DNA of 58,259 bases from Pseudomonas morbosilactucae (GTDB lineage Bacteria; Pseudomonadota; Gammaproteobacteria; Pseudomonadales; Pseudomonadaceae). The notes beneath the pieces are model-generated. The model had not been told where the DNA came from, searched no databases, and worked only from the letters and a program-made list of their open reading frames with translations. Positions 42,860 through 51,449 of the stretch are shown here, piece by piece. The stretch covers positions 1-58,259 of the forward strand of contig NZ_JALQCW010000067.1 in assembly GCF_023241715.1 (NCBI RefSeq). The letters are read 5' to 3'. A program made the translations under genes and the position numbers. Numbering within the stretch: the first letter of the stretch is position 1; every line of letters starts with the position of its first letter.

Positions 42860-43665
42860 TGCGCCGACTTTTCAAAGCCAACCGTCTGGGCGTGCAGGAC
42901 TTCCCGGGGTTCGGCGGCTTCAGCTTTTTGTTCTACCTGTACCTCTACGCACCGATCCTGGTGCTGGTGGTGTTCTCCTTCAACGCCAACCAGTCGGCCA
43001 CGGTGTGGAGCGGTTTTAGCCTGGACTGGTACCGCGCCGCCTTCGCCAACCAGGCCCTGCGCCAGGCCACCGGCAACAGCCTGTTGATTGCCGTGTGCGC
43101 CAGCATGATCGCCACTGCGCTTGCCACCCTGGCCGCCCTGGGCACTTCGCGCGGTGCCAAGTTCAAGGGCCTGCAACTGTCCATGGGCGCCATCATGCTG
43201 CCCCTGGTGCTGCCGGAAATCGTCGTCGGCGTCGCCACCCTGGCGCTGTTTTCCAGCATTGGCCTGTCCCTGGGCTACGGCAACCTGATCATCGCCCACA
43301 CGGTGTTCTGCATCCCCTTCGCCTACCTGCCGATCCGCGCCCGCCTCAATGACATGGACCTGTCCCTGGAACAGGCCTCGGCGGACCTGTACGCCGGCCC
43401 GTGGCGGACCTTTCACAAGGTCACCCTGCCCCTGCTGACGCCGGGGATCGTCTCCGGGCTGATGCTGGCATTTATCGTCTCCCTGGATAACTTCGTGATC
43501 TCGATGATGGTTTCCCAGGCTGGCACCACCACTTTGCCGATCTTCATCTTCGGCCTGTTGCGCATGGGCGTGACACCCGACGTCAATGCCGTCTCGACCC
43601 TGATCCTGGGCGTGTCGGTGCTGTTCGTCAGCCTCTCGTACCTGCTGGGTAAAAAACACGCTTGA
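42856..43665 (+). CDS. ABC transporter permease (PotC-like)
   Basis: This 269-residue permease has six helices and the EAA loop LEQASADLYAGPWRTFHKVTLPLLTPGIVSG near residues 175-205. The first helix FSFLFYLYLYAPILVLVVFSFN is typical of PotC. The start lies in an ATGATG overlapping the stop of the first permease. It completes the heterodimeric pore. Confidence 0.92.
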   Translation: MMRRLFKANRLGVQDFPGFGGFSFLFYLYLYAPILVLVVFSFNANQSATVWSGFSLDWYRAAFANQALRQATGNSLLIAVCASMIATALATLAALGTSRGAKFKGLQLSMGAIMLPLVLPEIVVGVATLALFSSIGLSLGYGNLIIAHTVFCIPFAYLPIRARLNDMDLSLEQASADLYAGPWRTFHKVTLPLLTPGIVSGLMLAFIVSLDNFVISMMVSQAGTTTLPIFIFGLLRMGVTPDVNAVSTLILGVSVLFVSLSYLLGKKHA

Positions 43666-43692
43666 ACCTTCCACTGACCTTGGGGAAATGAC

Positions 43693-44727
43693 ATGAGCAA
43701 TTTGATCGCAAGCCTGGGTGCCTCGTTGTTGCTAAGCCTGCCACTGGCCACGCACGCCGCCGAGAAACTCAACGTAATGAGCTGGAGCGGCTACTTTTCG
43801 CCGGAGATTCTCGCCAAGTTCCAGAAGCAGACCGGCATCGAAGTCACCGTAGACTCCTACGATTCCAACGAGACCCTGCTGGCCAAGCTGAAACAGGGCG
43901 GCACCGGCTATGACGTGGCGATCCCGTCGCACCAGTTCATCCCGATCCTGGTCAAGGAGCAGTTGCTGGAACGCTTCGACCCGGCCCAGGAGCCCTACTA
44001 CGCAAGCCTTATCGACAACCTGAAGAAACCCACCTGGGACCCGCAAGGCGCCTACTCGGTGCCGTTTATCTGGGGCACCACCAGCGTGGTCCTGGACGGC
44101 GCGCGCTACCAAGGCCCGGCTGACAGCTACGCAGTGCTCTACGAGCCGCCCAAAGAGCTGCAAGGGCGGATCAACATGTTCGACTCGGTCAGCGACGTCA
44201 TCGACATGGCCAGCCTGTACCTGAACATCCCCCTGTGCAGCGAAGACCCCAAGCAAATGCAGCAGGTGCTGACCCTGCTCAAGGCGCAGAAACCCTTTGT
44301 GAAAACCTACAGTTCCAAGGCGGGCTCGATCCGCGAGAACCTGGCAGCCGGGGAAATCGACATGTCGATGTTCTGGGGAGGCTCGTCGATGCGCGCCCGG
44401 GAGATGAAACCCAGCCTCAAGTACCTCTACCCGAAAGAGGGCGTGCTGGCCTGGGTGGACAACATGGTCATCCCCAAGGGCAGCAAGAACCCGGCGAACG
44501 CCAAGGCGTTTATCGCCTTCCTCAGCCAGCCTGAGAACGCTGCGCTGACCCAGAACTTCCTCAAGCACCAAAGCCCGATCAAGGGCGTGGAACCCTTCCT
44601 CGACGCCGGGCTGAAGGATGCCCCCGAGCTGCACATTCCCGAGGGCACTAAGGTGGTCTTCAGCCAGACCTGCGGCGAAGGGGCGATCCGCCTGGCCGAC
44701 CGTCTGTGGACCAACCTGATGCGTTGA
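43693..44727 (+). CDS. Periplasmic substrate-binding protein (PotD/spermidine type)
   Basis: This 344-residue protein has a signal peptide MSNLIASLGASLLLSLPLATHA with an AHA-type cleavage site. Mature sequence EKLNVMSWSGYFSPEILAKFQKQTGIEVTVD is of the PotD/PotF family. The ligand-binding pocket carries aromatic residues (VPFIWGTTSVVLD, MFDSV, FWGGSS). The exact ligand cannot be read from the sequence; polyamine, opine or amino-acid amide is possible. A good terminator follows, yet the amidase begins 60 bases later, so the amidase may be expressed by readthrough or its own promoter. Confidence 0.9.
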   Translation: MSNLIASLGASLLLSLPLATHAAEKLNVMSWSGYFSPEILAKFQKQTGIEVTVDSYDSNETLLAKLKQGGTGYDVAIPSHQFIPILVKEQLLERFDPAQEPYYASLIDNLKKPTWDPQGAYSVPFIWGTTSVVLDGARYQGPADSYAVLYEPPKELQGRINMFDSVSDVIDMASLYLNIPLCSEDPKQMQQVLTLLKAQKPFVKTYSSKAGSIRENLAAGEIDMSMFWGGSSMRAREMKPSLKYLYPKEGVLAWVDNMVIPKGSKNPANAKAFIAFLSQPENAALTQNFLKHQSPIKGVEPFLDAGLKDAPELHIPEGTKVVFSQTCGEGAIRLADRLWTNLMR

Positions 44728-44736
44728 CCTGCACCC

Positions 44737-44764
44737 GCCCCGCTTGTGCGGCGGGGCTTTTTTT
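44737..44764 (+). terminator. Rho-independent terminator after the ABC binding-protein gene
   Basis: GCCCCGC pairs with GCGGGGC around a seven-base loop, followed by seven T residues. It separates the transporter from the amidase. Confidence 0.85.
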
Positions 44765-44786
44765 AGCCGAGCATAAGGCTGCTGCC

Positions 44787-46259
44787 ATGACTTCTACTCC
44801 CCTCAGCGAACTGGTCCTGCTCCAGGCCCACCAACTCGCCGAACATATTCGCCAGCGCCAGGTGTCCTGCCGGGAAGTGATGCAGGCATACCTGGACCAC
44901 ATCGAGCGCTTCAACCCCAAGGTCAATGCCTTGATCAGCCTGCAAGCCCCCGAGGACCTGCTGGCCCAGGCCGACCAGCGCGACGCCGAACTGGGTCGCG
45001 GTGAATACCGTGGCTGGATGCACGGCCTGCCCCACGCCATCAAAGACCTGTCGCTGACCCGGGGCATTCCCACCACCCTGGGCTCGCCGCTGTACCGCGA
45101 CTTCGTGCCTGAGCGCGACGGCATCATGGTGGAACGGATCAAGGCCGCGGGGGCGATCCTGATCGGCAAGAGCAACACCCCGGAATTCGGCCTCGGCTCC
45201 CAAACCTACAACCCGCTGTTCGGTGCCACCGGCTGCGCCTTTGACCCGAGCAAGACCGCCGGCGGCAGCAGCGGAGGCGCCGCCGCAGCCCTGGCCCTGC
45301 ACCTGGTGCCAGTGGCAGACGGCAGCGACATGATGGGCTCGCTGCGCAACCCCGCCGCCTTCAACAACATCATCGGTTTTCGCCCGTCCCAGGGCCGGGT
45401 GCCCTTCGACGACAGCGCCGACCTGTTTTTCGATCAGCTCGGCTATGAAGGCCCCATGGCCCGCAGCGTGCGTGACGCGGCGCTGCTGCTCTCGGTGCAG
45501 GCCGGCAGCGACGCCCGCTCGCCGCTGTCCATTGCCGAATCCGGCGAGGCCTTCAGCGCACCGCTGGAACGCGACTTCAACGGCACCCGCCTGGGCTGGC
45601 TGGGCAACTTCAACGGCTACCTGCCCATGGAAAAGGGCGTGCTTGAACTCTGCGAAAAAACCTTCGGCGACTTCCAAAGCCTGGGCTGCGAGGTTGAGCC
45701 GGTAGCCGTCAACTTCACTCCGCAGCGGCTCTGGAGCAGTTGGCGCACCCTGCGCCACTGGCTGGTCGCCGGCTCCCTGGGCAGCGCCTACGCCGACCCG
45801 CAGAAACGCCCCCACCTCAAGGAGGAGGCCTGCTGGGAAGTGGAAAATGGCCTGAAACTGTCCGCCAGCGACATCTTTGCCGCCTCGGCGACACGCAGCG
45901 ACTGGTACCGGACCCTGCATCGACTCTTCGAGCGCTACGACTTCCTGTTGCTGCCCAGCGCCCAGGTCTTCCCCTTCGACAAAACCATTCCCTGGCCGCG
46001 GCGCATCGATGGGGTGGCCATGGACACCTATCACCGCTGGATGGAAGTGGTCATCCCCGGCACCCTGTCCGGCTGCCCGGTGGCCAACGTACAGGCCGGC
46101 TTCAATGAAAACGGCCTGCCCATGGGCCTGCAGATCATCGGCCGCCACCAGGCCGACTTCGCCGTCCTGCAACTGGCCCACGCGTACGAACAGGCCAGCC
46201 GCTGGTTCCAGCGCTGCCCATCACCGCTGCTAACGAAGGCTATTGAGGGGGGTGTTTGA
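44787..46259 (+). CDS. Amidase-signature hydrolase
   Basis: This 490-residue protein belongs to the amidase-signature family with Ser-cisSer-Lys catalysis. Lys86 lies in HAIKDL, the cis-Ser is in GGSSGGAAAAL near 159-169, and the nucleophile is Ser185 in GSDMMGSLRNPAAF. The usual G in DxGGS is Met here, which is uncommon. It hydrolyses amide bonds. Next to a polyamine-type ABC importer, it may cleave an imported amide. The start at 44787 matches the family N-terminus. It has no signal peptide, so it acts in the cytoplasm. Confidence 0.88.
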   Translation: MTSTPLSELVLLQAHQLAEHIRQRQVSCREVMQAYLDHIERFNPKVNALISLQAPEDLLAQADQRDAELGRGEYRGWMHGLPHAIKDLSLTRGIPTTLGSPLYRDFVPERDGIMVERIKAAGAILIGKSNTPEFGLGSQTYNPLFGATGCAFDPSKTAGGSSGGAAAALALHLVPVADGSDMMGSLRNPAAFNNIIGFRPSQGRVPFDDSADLFFDQLGYEGPMARSVRDAALLLSVQAGSDARSPLSIAESGEAFSAPLERDFNGTRLGWLGNFNGYLPMEKGVLELCEKTFGDFQSLGCEVEPVAVNFTPQRLWSSWRTLRHWLVAGSLGSAYADPQKRPHLKEEACWEVENGLKLSASDIFAASATRSDWYRTLHRLFERYDFLLLPSAQVFPFDKTIPWPRRIDGVAMDTYHRWMEVVIPGTLSGCPVANVQAGFNENGLPMGLQIIGRHQADFAVLQLAHAYEQASRWFQRCPSPLLTKAIEGGV

Positions 46260-46299
46260 TAAACGGTTGATAGCGTAGATAATTTTTTTATAAAAACGC

Positions 46300-46328
46300 T
46301 TGACGCTTTATCGTTCTGAGCGAATAAT
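46300..46328 (+). promoter_or_regulatory. Promoter for tRNA-Met
   Basis: TTGACG at 46300-46305, a 17-base spacer and AATAAT at 46323-46328 lie 12 bases before the tRNA, with a GCGCGCC discriminator. The upstream stretch of T and A residues (near 46280-46295) may act as an UP element. Confidence 0.75.
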
Positions 46329-46339
46329 GCGCGCCACTT

Positions 46340-46416
46340 GGCTACATAGCTCAGTTGGTTAGAGCATAGCATTCATAATGCTGGGGTCCGGGGTTCAAGT
46401 CCCTGTGTAGCCACCA
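46340..46416 (+). tRNA. tRNA-Met (anticodon CAT), elongator type
   Basis: The 77-base sequence folds as a complete cloverleaf with acceptor pair GGCTACA/TGTAGCC, anticodon arm TAGCA-TTCATAA-TGCTG with CAT anticodon, T-arm containing GGTTCAAGTCC, and CCA encoded. The acceptor and D-arm match E. coli elongator tRNA-Met rather than tRNA-Ile(CAT) or initiator. It is followed by a terminator. Confidence 0.96.
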
Positions 46417-46423
46417 AGTACTA

Positions 46424-46456
46424 AAAACGGCTTACCGCAAGGTAGGCCGTTTTTTT
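46424..46456 (+). terminator. Rho-independent terminator after tRNA-Met
   Basis: AAAACGGCTTACC pairs with GGTAGGCCGTTTT (one G-T pair) around a GCAA loop, followed by a run of seven T residues. Confidence 0.92.
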
Positions 46457-46606
46457 ATGCCTGCAGAAAAGTACCAGGGATGACGCCAGTGTCGAGCAGC
46501 GCCGTCCTGGAAGCCGAGCACTGCCGAATGCATCGCCAGTGTTGCGTAAGCGCTTCAGACGGGCCATAAAGCCGGACCCTGCATTCAAGCAGAAACAAGG
46601 AGCCGT

Positions 46607-47302
46607 ATGTTCATGTGGGCAAGGACGCTGTGGACCCTGATGTCGTGCGTGGTCCTGGGAGCCTGCAGCAGCGCCCCCGAACCGATCCAGTACTTGCCCG
46701 GCCGGGTGATCTATCGCATCGACTCATCGCGCTTCTTCGAGATCGATCGGACCACCTTCAAACTCTGCACTGGCACCTCGCCGGTCATCGCCAGTTCAGG
46801 CGACATGGTGTACTACACCGACACCCGACTTGGCGTGCACACGCCGGTCGCGCCTTTTGGCACCTTCAATGGCATCACCGTGCGGGGTAAAGGCGCCCCC
46901 TTGATGATCGATGCCGCCAACTCCGACTACCTGGTCATCCCGATCATTCGGGCACCGAGTTTTGGTCACGGCGGTGGCGGTTTGCCGCGCCTGTATTTTT
47001 CCCAGGATGCCGGACGCACCTGGCTGCACATCACCGCCCCTGGTTACCTTGAAAGCCCGGACAGCACCTGGCTGACCGGCTCCCTGCTTTCAGTCGAAGG
47101 CCCCTTTCTGCACGGTGCCGTGCAGATCGACCTGTCCCTGCACTACGAAACGCTGAAGGACTCGTCCCCCTATTCGATGCTGTCTTATCCACAGCGCTGG
47201 CAACGTGTCGAAAGCCGCCGTACGCCCGGTTACTTCGAACCTGCTCGCCAAGCCCCCATCGATGACCGCTTCAATTGCGTAACCGGAACCCCCCAGGACT
47301 AA
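46607..47302 (+). CDS. Lipoprotein, possibly Tli3-like immunity family
   Basis: This 231-residue protein has a signal peptide MFMWARTLWTLMSCVVLGAC with a lipobox LGAC, so it is an envelope lipoprotein. The mature part begins QYLPGRVIYRIDSSRFFEIDR, continues VYYTDTRLGVHTPVAPFGTFNGI and has a YFSQDAGRTW segment. This pattern resembles Tli3, the periplasmic immunity proteins for type VI lipase effectors, but this is a visual impression without an alignment. No lipase or VgrG gene lies nearby, so it would be an orphan. GGAG precedes ATG. Confidence 0.65.
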   Translation: MFMWARTLWTLMSCVVLGACSSAPEPIQYLPGRVIYRIDSSRFFEIDRTTFKLCTGTSPVIASSGDMVYYTDTRLGVHTPVAPFGTFNGITVRGKGAPLMIDAANSDYLVIPIIRAPSFGHGGGGLPRLYFSQDAGRTWLHITAPGYLESPDSTWLTGSLLSVEGPFLHGAVQIDLSLHYETLKDSSPYSMLSYPQRWQRVESRRTPGYFEPARQAPIDDRFNCVTGTPQD

Positions 47303-47414
47303 CCCCGCGCAAAACACTCTCGATCCATAAGTTCGCGCCCCTCTGGGTCCGTGAGTGCGGTAGATTCCCGTCACGGACGACACATCATTTTTCCCAGTGA
47401 ACGGAGTTCAACGC

Positions 47415-49256
47415 GTGTTTTCGATCTTCCATCCGCGTCACCGCCGGCTTACCACCCTCTCGCTGATAGCCGCCGCCATCACCCTCAATGCCTGCCACAA
47501 CACCCCGCCCGCCAACACCAGCGCCCTGCCCGCCGCACCGGAGATCGCTTCGGGCTACCGCACCGACATGCAGACCCGGCATGCCGACCAACACATGGCG
47601 GCCGCAGCCAACCCGCTGGCGGCCGAAGCCGGGCGCGAGATGTTGCGCAAGGGCGGTTCGGCGATTGATGCGGCGATTGCCATGCAGGCGGTACTGACCC
47701 TGGTGGAGCCGCAATCCTCGGGGATCGGTGGCGGCGCGATGATCGTGCTCTGGGACGGCAAGGCCGTGCGCACCTATGACGGCCGCGAAACCGCACCGGC
47801 AGGCGCCACCGAGCAGTTGTTCCTGCAGGCGAACGGCCAGCCGATGACATTCCCCCAGGCGCAGATCGGTGGCCGCTCGGTCGGCACGCCCGGCGTGCTG
47901 CGGGCCCTGGAGCTGGCTCACAAACAACACGGGCGCTTGCCGTGGGCCGAGTTGTTCAAGCCGGCCATCCGACTCTCCGAACAGGGCTTTGCGATATCCC
48001 CACGCTTGCACAGCATGATTGCCGCCGATCCCTACCTGGCGAAATCCCCGGACATGGCCGCCTACTTCCTGAATGCTGATGGCAGCCCCAAGGCCGTGGG
48101 CACCCTGCTGAAAAACCCGTCGCTGGCGGCGGTGCTCAAGCGTATTGCCCAGGAAGGGCCGGACGCGCTGTACAAGGGCCCAATAGCCTCGGAAATCGTC
48201 GCCAAGGTCCAGGGCCATGCCAACCCTGGCAGCCTGTCGCTCAATGACCTGCAAGGCTATCGCGCCAAAGAGCGCGCGCCGCTGTGCAGCGATTACAAAC
48301 GCTGGCAGGTGTGCGGCATGCCGCCGCCCTCGTCAGGCGGTGTGGCGGTGGCGCAAATCCTCGGCACCTTGCAGGCCTTGGAGCAGCGCGATCCCCGCTA
48401 TGCCCTGGCGTCCCTCAAACCGCAGAAAACCCACTTGCCGGCGGGCCTGGAGCCGGCGCCACAAGCCGTGCACCTGATCGCCGAAGCCGAACGCCTGGCC
48501 TACGCCGACCGGGGCCTGTACGTGGCCGACAGCGACTTTGTGCCCGTGCCGGTGGCCGGCCTGATCGCCCCTGAGTACCTGGCCCAACGCGCCACGCTGA
48601 TCGGCGAACGCAGCATGGGCAAGGCCGAGCCGGGCAAACCCCAGGGCATCCAGGTGGCCTACGCGCCGGACCGCTCGCCGATGCGCATCTCCACTTCGCA
48701 AGTGGTGGCAGTAGACGACCTGGGCGGCGCCGTGTCCATGACCACCACGGTGGAAGCAGCCTTCGGTTCGCACCTGATGGTCCAGGGCTTCATGCTAAAC
48801 AACCAGATGACCGACTTCTCCTTTATCCCGGAGGAAAACGGCCAGCCCGTGGCCAACCGCGTCGAGCCGGGTAAACGCCCACGTTCGTCCATGGCGCCCA
48901 CCCTGGTCTTTGATCGCGCCAGCGGCGAACTGCTGGCCAGCGTGGGCTCCCCCGGCGGCTCGCAGATCATCGAGTACGTGGCCAAATCGGTGATCGGCCT
49001 GCTGGACTGGAACCTCGACCCGCAGACCGCCATCAGCCTGCCCAACTTCGGCAGCCGCAACGGCCCCACCGAACTGGAACAAGGCCAGTTCAGCCCGGCG
49101 CTGAAACAGGCGCTGCAGGCCCTGGGGCATGAAGTGAACGAACTCGACATGACCAGCGGCACCCAGGCCATCGTTCGCGTGCGCGACGCCCAAGGCAAGG
49201 TCACCTGGGCCGGTGGCGCCGACCCACGGCGTGAAGGAGAAGCACTGGGGGATTGA
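47415..49256 (+). CDS. ggt: Gamma-glutamyltransferase
   Basis: This 613-residue N-terminal nucleophile hydrolase splits glutathione and transfers gamma-glutamyl groups in the periplasm. The start is GTG at 47415 with GGAG eight bases upstream; an in-frame GTG at 47397 is less likely. The N-terminus has a signal with a lipobox LNAC, so it may be a lipoprotein. The large subunit holds LVEPQSSGIGGGAMIVLW and YDGRETAPAGA. The autoprocessing and catalytic Thr lies in the STSQVVAVDDLGGAVSMTTT region near residue 420, followed by LNNQMTDFSF. The PRSSMAPTLVF block completes the site. Confidence 0.93.
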   Translation: MFSIFHPRHRRLTTLSLIAAAITLNACHNTPPANTSALPAAPEIASGYRTDMQTRHADQHMAAAANPLAAEAGREMLRKGGSAIDAAIAMQAVLTLVEPQSSGIGGGAMIVLWDGKAVRTYDGRETAPAGATEQLFLQANGQPMTFPQAQIGGRSVGTPGVLRALELAHKQHGRLPWAELFKPAIRLSEQGFAISPRLHSMIAADPYLAKSPDMAAYFLNADGSPKAVGTLLKNPSLAAVLKRIAQEGPDALYKGPIASEIVAKVQGHANPGSLSLNDLQGYRAKERAPLCSDYKRWQVCGMPPPSSGGVAVAQILGTLQALEQRDPRYALASLKPQKTHLPAGLEPAPQAVHLIAEAERLAYADRGLYVADSDFVPVPVAGLIAPEYLAQRATLIGERSMGKAEPGKPQGIQVAYAPDRSPMRISTSQVVAVDDLGGAVSMTTTVEAAFGSHLMVQGFMLNNQMTDFSFIPEENGQPVANRVEPGKRPRSSMAPTLVFDRASGELLASVGSPGGSQIIEYVAKSVIGLLDWNLDPQTAISLPNFGSRNGPTELEQGQFSPALKQALQALGHEVNELDMTSGTQAIVRVRDAQGKVTWAGGADPRREGEALGD

Positions 49257-49421
49257 TCGACCGCCGATAAACCCAAGGGCTGGCGAGGCCGCGATGGAGC
49301 CCCAGAGTGACCGCTATGCTTGCGGCTGCACACTACCTGGCAGAGATGGGCAAGGCACCTGATGGATGACGTGCACGCCAGCCTCTCTGCATGACCTGAT
49401 CACCGCTGGGCAGGCGTTTTT

Positions 49422-49447
49422 ACGGGCAGACTGATCAAGCTGCCCGT
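49422..49447. terminator. Inverted repeat, possible terminator upstream of higBA
   Basis: ACGGGCAG at 49422-49429 pairs with CTGCCCGT at 49440-49447 around a ten-base loop. There is a T-tract on the upstream side (GTTTTT), suited to a minus-strand transcript, while the plus strand lacks one. The rest of 49257-49507 contains no gene that I can support. Confidence 0.4.
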
Positions 49448-49450
49448 ACA

Positions 49451-49495
49451 TCGGCTAATGCCGACCAGCGATTTATTAAAGTCCCATAACGGGAC
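49451..49495 (+). promoter_or_regulatory. Candidate HigA operator palindromes and promoter of higBA
   Basis: Two perfect inverted repeats lie 13-57 bases before the toxin ATG: TCGGC-TAAT-GCCGA at 49451-49464 and GTCCC-ATAAC-GGGAC at 49481-49495, with TTATTAA between. Toxin-antitoxin operons are usually autorepressed by the antitoxin through such sites. Confidence 0.6.
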
Positions 49496-49507
49496 CAGGA
49501 TCACGCC

Positions 49508-49810
49508 ATGAGAATTATTGCAGTCCGTCAGTTAAAGGCCTTCTGGGACCGGCACCCGGACGCAGAGCAGCCCTTACTGGCCTGGATCGATGAAGCAAGG
49601 AATGCAGCATGGTCCAACCCTGGGCAAATCAAGGAGCACTATCGCAGCGCCAGCATTCTGAACAGCCGCAGGGTGGTCTTCAGCATCAAGGGGAACGAGT
49701 ATCGACTGGTCGTGGCGCCGGCCTATGACTTCGGCGCGCTCTACATCAAGTTCGTAGGCACCCACTCACAGTACGATGCCATTCACGCCGACAGCGTAGA
49801 AATGGAGTAA
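49508..49810 (+). CDS. higB: Type II toxin, HigB (RelE-like mRNA interferase)
   Basis: This 100-residue protein has the HigB layout: an N-terminal helix with LKAFWDRHPDAEQPLLAWIDEARNA, a strand with RRVVFSIKGNEYRLVVAPAYDF, and a C-terminal FVGTHSQYDAI. The RVVFSIKGNEYRL segment and the His before YDAI are typical of the catalytic face. It cleaves mRNA on the ribosome when not neutralised. It sits just upstream of the antitoxin, with five bases between, the reversed order typical of higBA. Host-inhibition is inferred from the family. Confidence 0.9.
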   Translation: MRIIAVRQLKAFWDRHPDAEQPLLAWIDEARNAAWSNPGQIKEHYRSASILNSRRVVFSIKGNEYRLVVAPAYDFGALYIKFVGTHSQYDAIHADSVEME

Positions 49811-49815
49811 CCACC

Positions 49816-50187
49816 ATGAACATTCGCCCTATCCACACCGACCAGGACTACCGTGCAGCGCTGAAAAGCGTCTCGCCTCTGTTTGATAACGAACCCCAGC
49901 CAGGGACGCCTGAAGGCGATTACTTCGACGTCATGATCACCCTGATCGAAGCGTACGAAGCCAAGCAGTTTCCCGTGGACCTGCCCAGCCCGATCGACGC
50001 GATCAGGTTCCGCATGGAGCAGTCCGGGTTATCCGCGGCCGACCTGGCGCCCGCCATTGGCCGAACCAACCGTGTCTACGAAGTGCTCAATGGCAAACGG
50101 GCACTGACGTTGCCCATGATCTGGAAACTGCACCAACTGTTCGGCATTCCTGCCCAGAGCCTGATCAAACCCGGCAAGTCGTCTTGA
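49816..50187 (+). CDS. higA: Type II antitoxin, HigA (XRE-type)
   Basis: This 123-residue protein has an N-terminal region with DYFDVMITLIEAYEAKQFPVDLPSPIDAIRFRM, used in dimerisation and toxin binding, and a helix-turn-helix near residues 70-115 (LSAADLAPAIGRTNRVYEVLNGKRALTLPMIWKLHQLFGIPAQSL). It should neutralise HigB and repress the operon, probably through the inverted repeats before higB. Confidence 0.9.
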   Translation: MNIRPIHTDQDYRAALKSVSPLFDNEPQPGTPEGDYFDVMITLIEAYEAKQFPVDLPSPIDAIRFRMEQSGLSAADLAPAIGRTNRVYEVLNGKRALTLPMIWKLHQLFGIPAQSLIKPGKSS

Positions 50188-50405
50188 GCCCCGCCAGGGC
50201 CGGCGCCCGCTCACGCCGTACCGATTTACCCGTCCGATCCAGCACCGGGATCGTCGACGGGCCACCGAGGGGAGCAGGCGTTTTCACAAGGCCTGGTCAG
50301 GCCAGATGACAGCCTCCTGAGCGAAGGGCGCCTACAGCAGCACTAGGCGTACCCACCAAGCTGCGCTAACGTTGCCGCCCCTTCAGACCTCAACAAGGAG
50401 TAATC

Positions 50406-50987
50406 GTGTCTGACAATCTCTATGCCCCACCACAAGCAGAATTGGTCACCCCGTCCCCGACGGTGGAGCTGCAAGCGTTTTATGTGGTGTCCCAGCGCAA
50501 GTTCCTCACCCTCTTCATCCTCACCCTAGGCATCTACCAGCTGTTTTGGGCTTACAAAAACTGGCAACAGTTCAAGCTCGCCAATGGTGGGGATATCTGG
50601 CCGGTGGCCCGGGCGTTCTTCGCGGTCTTTTTCACCCACGCGCTGTACCGCGAAGCCAATGCTCGGCTCAAGCAAGATGGCCGCAGCCATGACTGGCGCC
50701 CCAGTGAATTGGCGACGCTCTATGTAGTGGGTGTGGTCGTCACCAATCTGGTCGACGCCCTGTCGCGCAACAACATCGGCTACCCGCTGGTGGACGTTGC
50801 CAGCCTGGCGCTGCTGCCGGTGCTGGCCTGGGTCACCTGGCTCGGCCAACGCGGCCTGAATGCCGCTGCTGGCGACCCCGAAGGCCGCAGCAACGACCGC
50901 TTCACGCCGCTCAACTATGTGTTCATGGTGCTGGGTGGCGTGGTGCTGGCGCTGGCCTGCGTCGGCGTGTTCCTGCCACCCGAATGA
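50406..50987 (+). CDS. Multi-pass membrane protein of unknown function
   Basis: This 193-residue protein starts at GTG with CAAGGAG upstream and reads (M)SDNLYAPPQAELVTP. It has about four hydrophobic helices (KFLTLFILTLGIYQLFWAYK, ATLYVVGVVVTNLVDAL, VASLALLPVLAWVTWL and VFMVLGGVVLALACVGVFL). The short NLYAPPQAEL N-terminus is common in inner-membrane proteins of unknown function. I have no functional assignment. It is followed directly by a convergent gamma-glutamylcyclotransferase-like gene. Confidence 0.75.
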   Translation: MSDNLYAPPQAELVTPSPTVELQAFYVVSQRKFLTLFILTLGIYQLFWAYKNWQQFKLANGGDIWPVARAFFAVFFTHALYREANARLKQDGRSHDWRPSELATLYVVGVVVTNLVDALSRNNIGYPLVDVASLALLPVLAWVTWLGQRGLNAAAGDPEGRSNDRFTPLNYVFMVLGGVVLALACVGVFLPPE

Positions 50988-50996
50988 CCCCGCCCC

Positions 50997-51350
50997 TCAG
51001 GCGCTGACGTAGACCCAGGCTTCAATCCCGGAGGCCAGGGTCACGCTGACCCGTTTGTAGTCCGAGACTTCATAGCTGTCGGCCGCGGCCAGCTCCTGAG
51101 GCGTAATCAGAAACACCATGCCCGGGATCGGCGCGCTGCTTGCAGAGCCCGGGCGCAGGATCGGGTGATGGGTCTTGCCGCTGGTGGCCAGCACCTGCGG
51201 ATCGGTGATTTCCACCCAGCTCTGCTCATAACCGAGCATCGCGTCCTCGCGGCCCTGCAACTCACGACCAAAGTTGGCCAGTTGGACCGCCTTGTCCTGC
51301 AGGGTGCCGTAGGAAAAAAGATAAACCGATGCTTCTGTTGCCGCACTCAT
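50997..51350 (-). CDS. Gamma-glutamylcyclotransferase-like (AIG2-type) protein
   Basis: This 117-residue protein has the AIG2/GGCT signature FSYGTLQDKAVQL near residues 12-24 and the acidic catalytic-type Glu in AADSYEV near residue 94. These enzymes release 5-oxoproline from gamma-glutamyl compounds, a possible link to the Ggt encoded nearby, but no shared operon exists. The start is taken as MSAATEAS at 51350. It is monocistronic. Confidence 0.83.
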   Translation of the reverse strand: MSAATEASVYLFSYGTLQDKAVQLANFGRELQGREDAMLGYEQSWVEITDPQVLATSGKTHHPILRPGSASSAPIPGMVFLITPQELAAADSYEVSDYKRVSVTLASGIEAWVYVSA

Positions 51351-51449
51351 GGGTTACGTCCCGATTTTAAAGGTCAGCCGCCTCAGCGGTTTAGGTTCAT
51401 GGCCTGATGCGTGATAGGCCGCTCCTGCGACCGTTCACTAAGGTACCGA

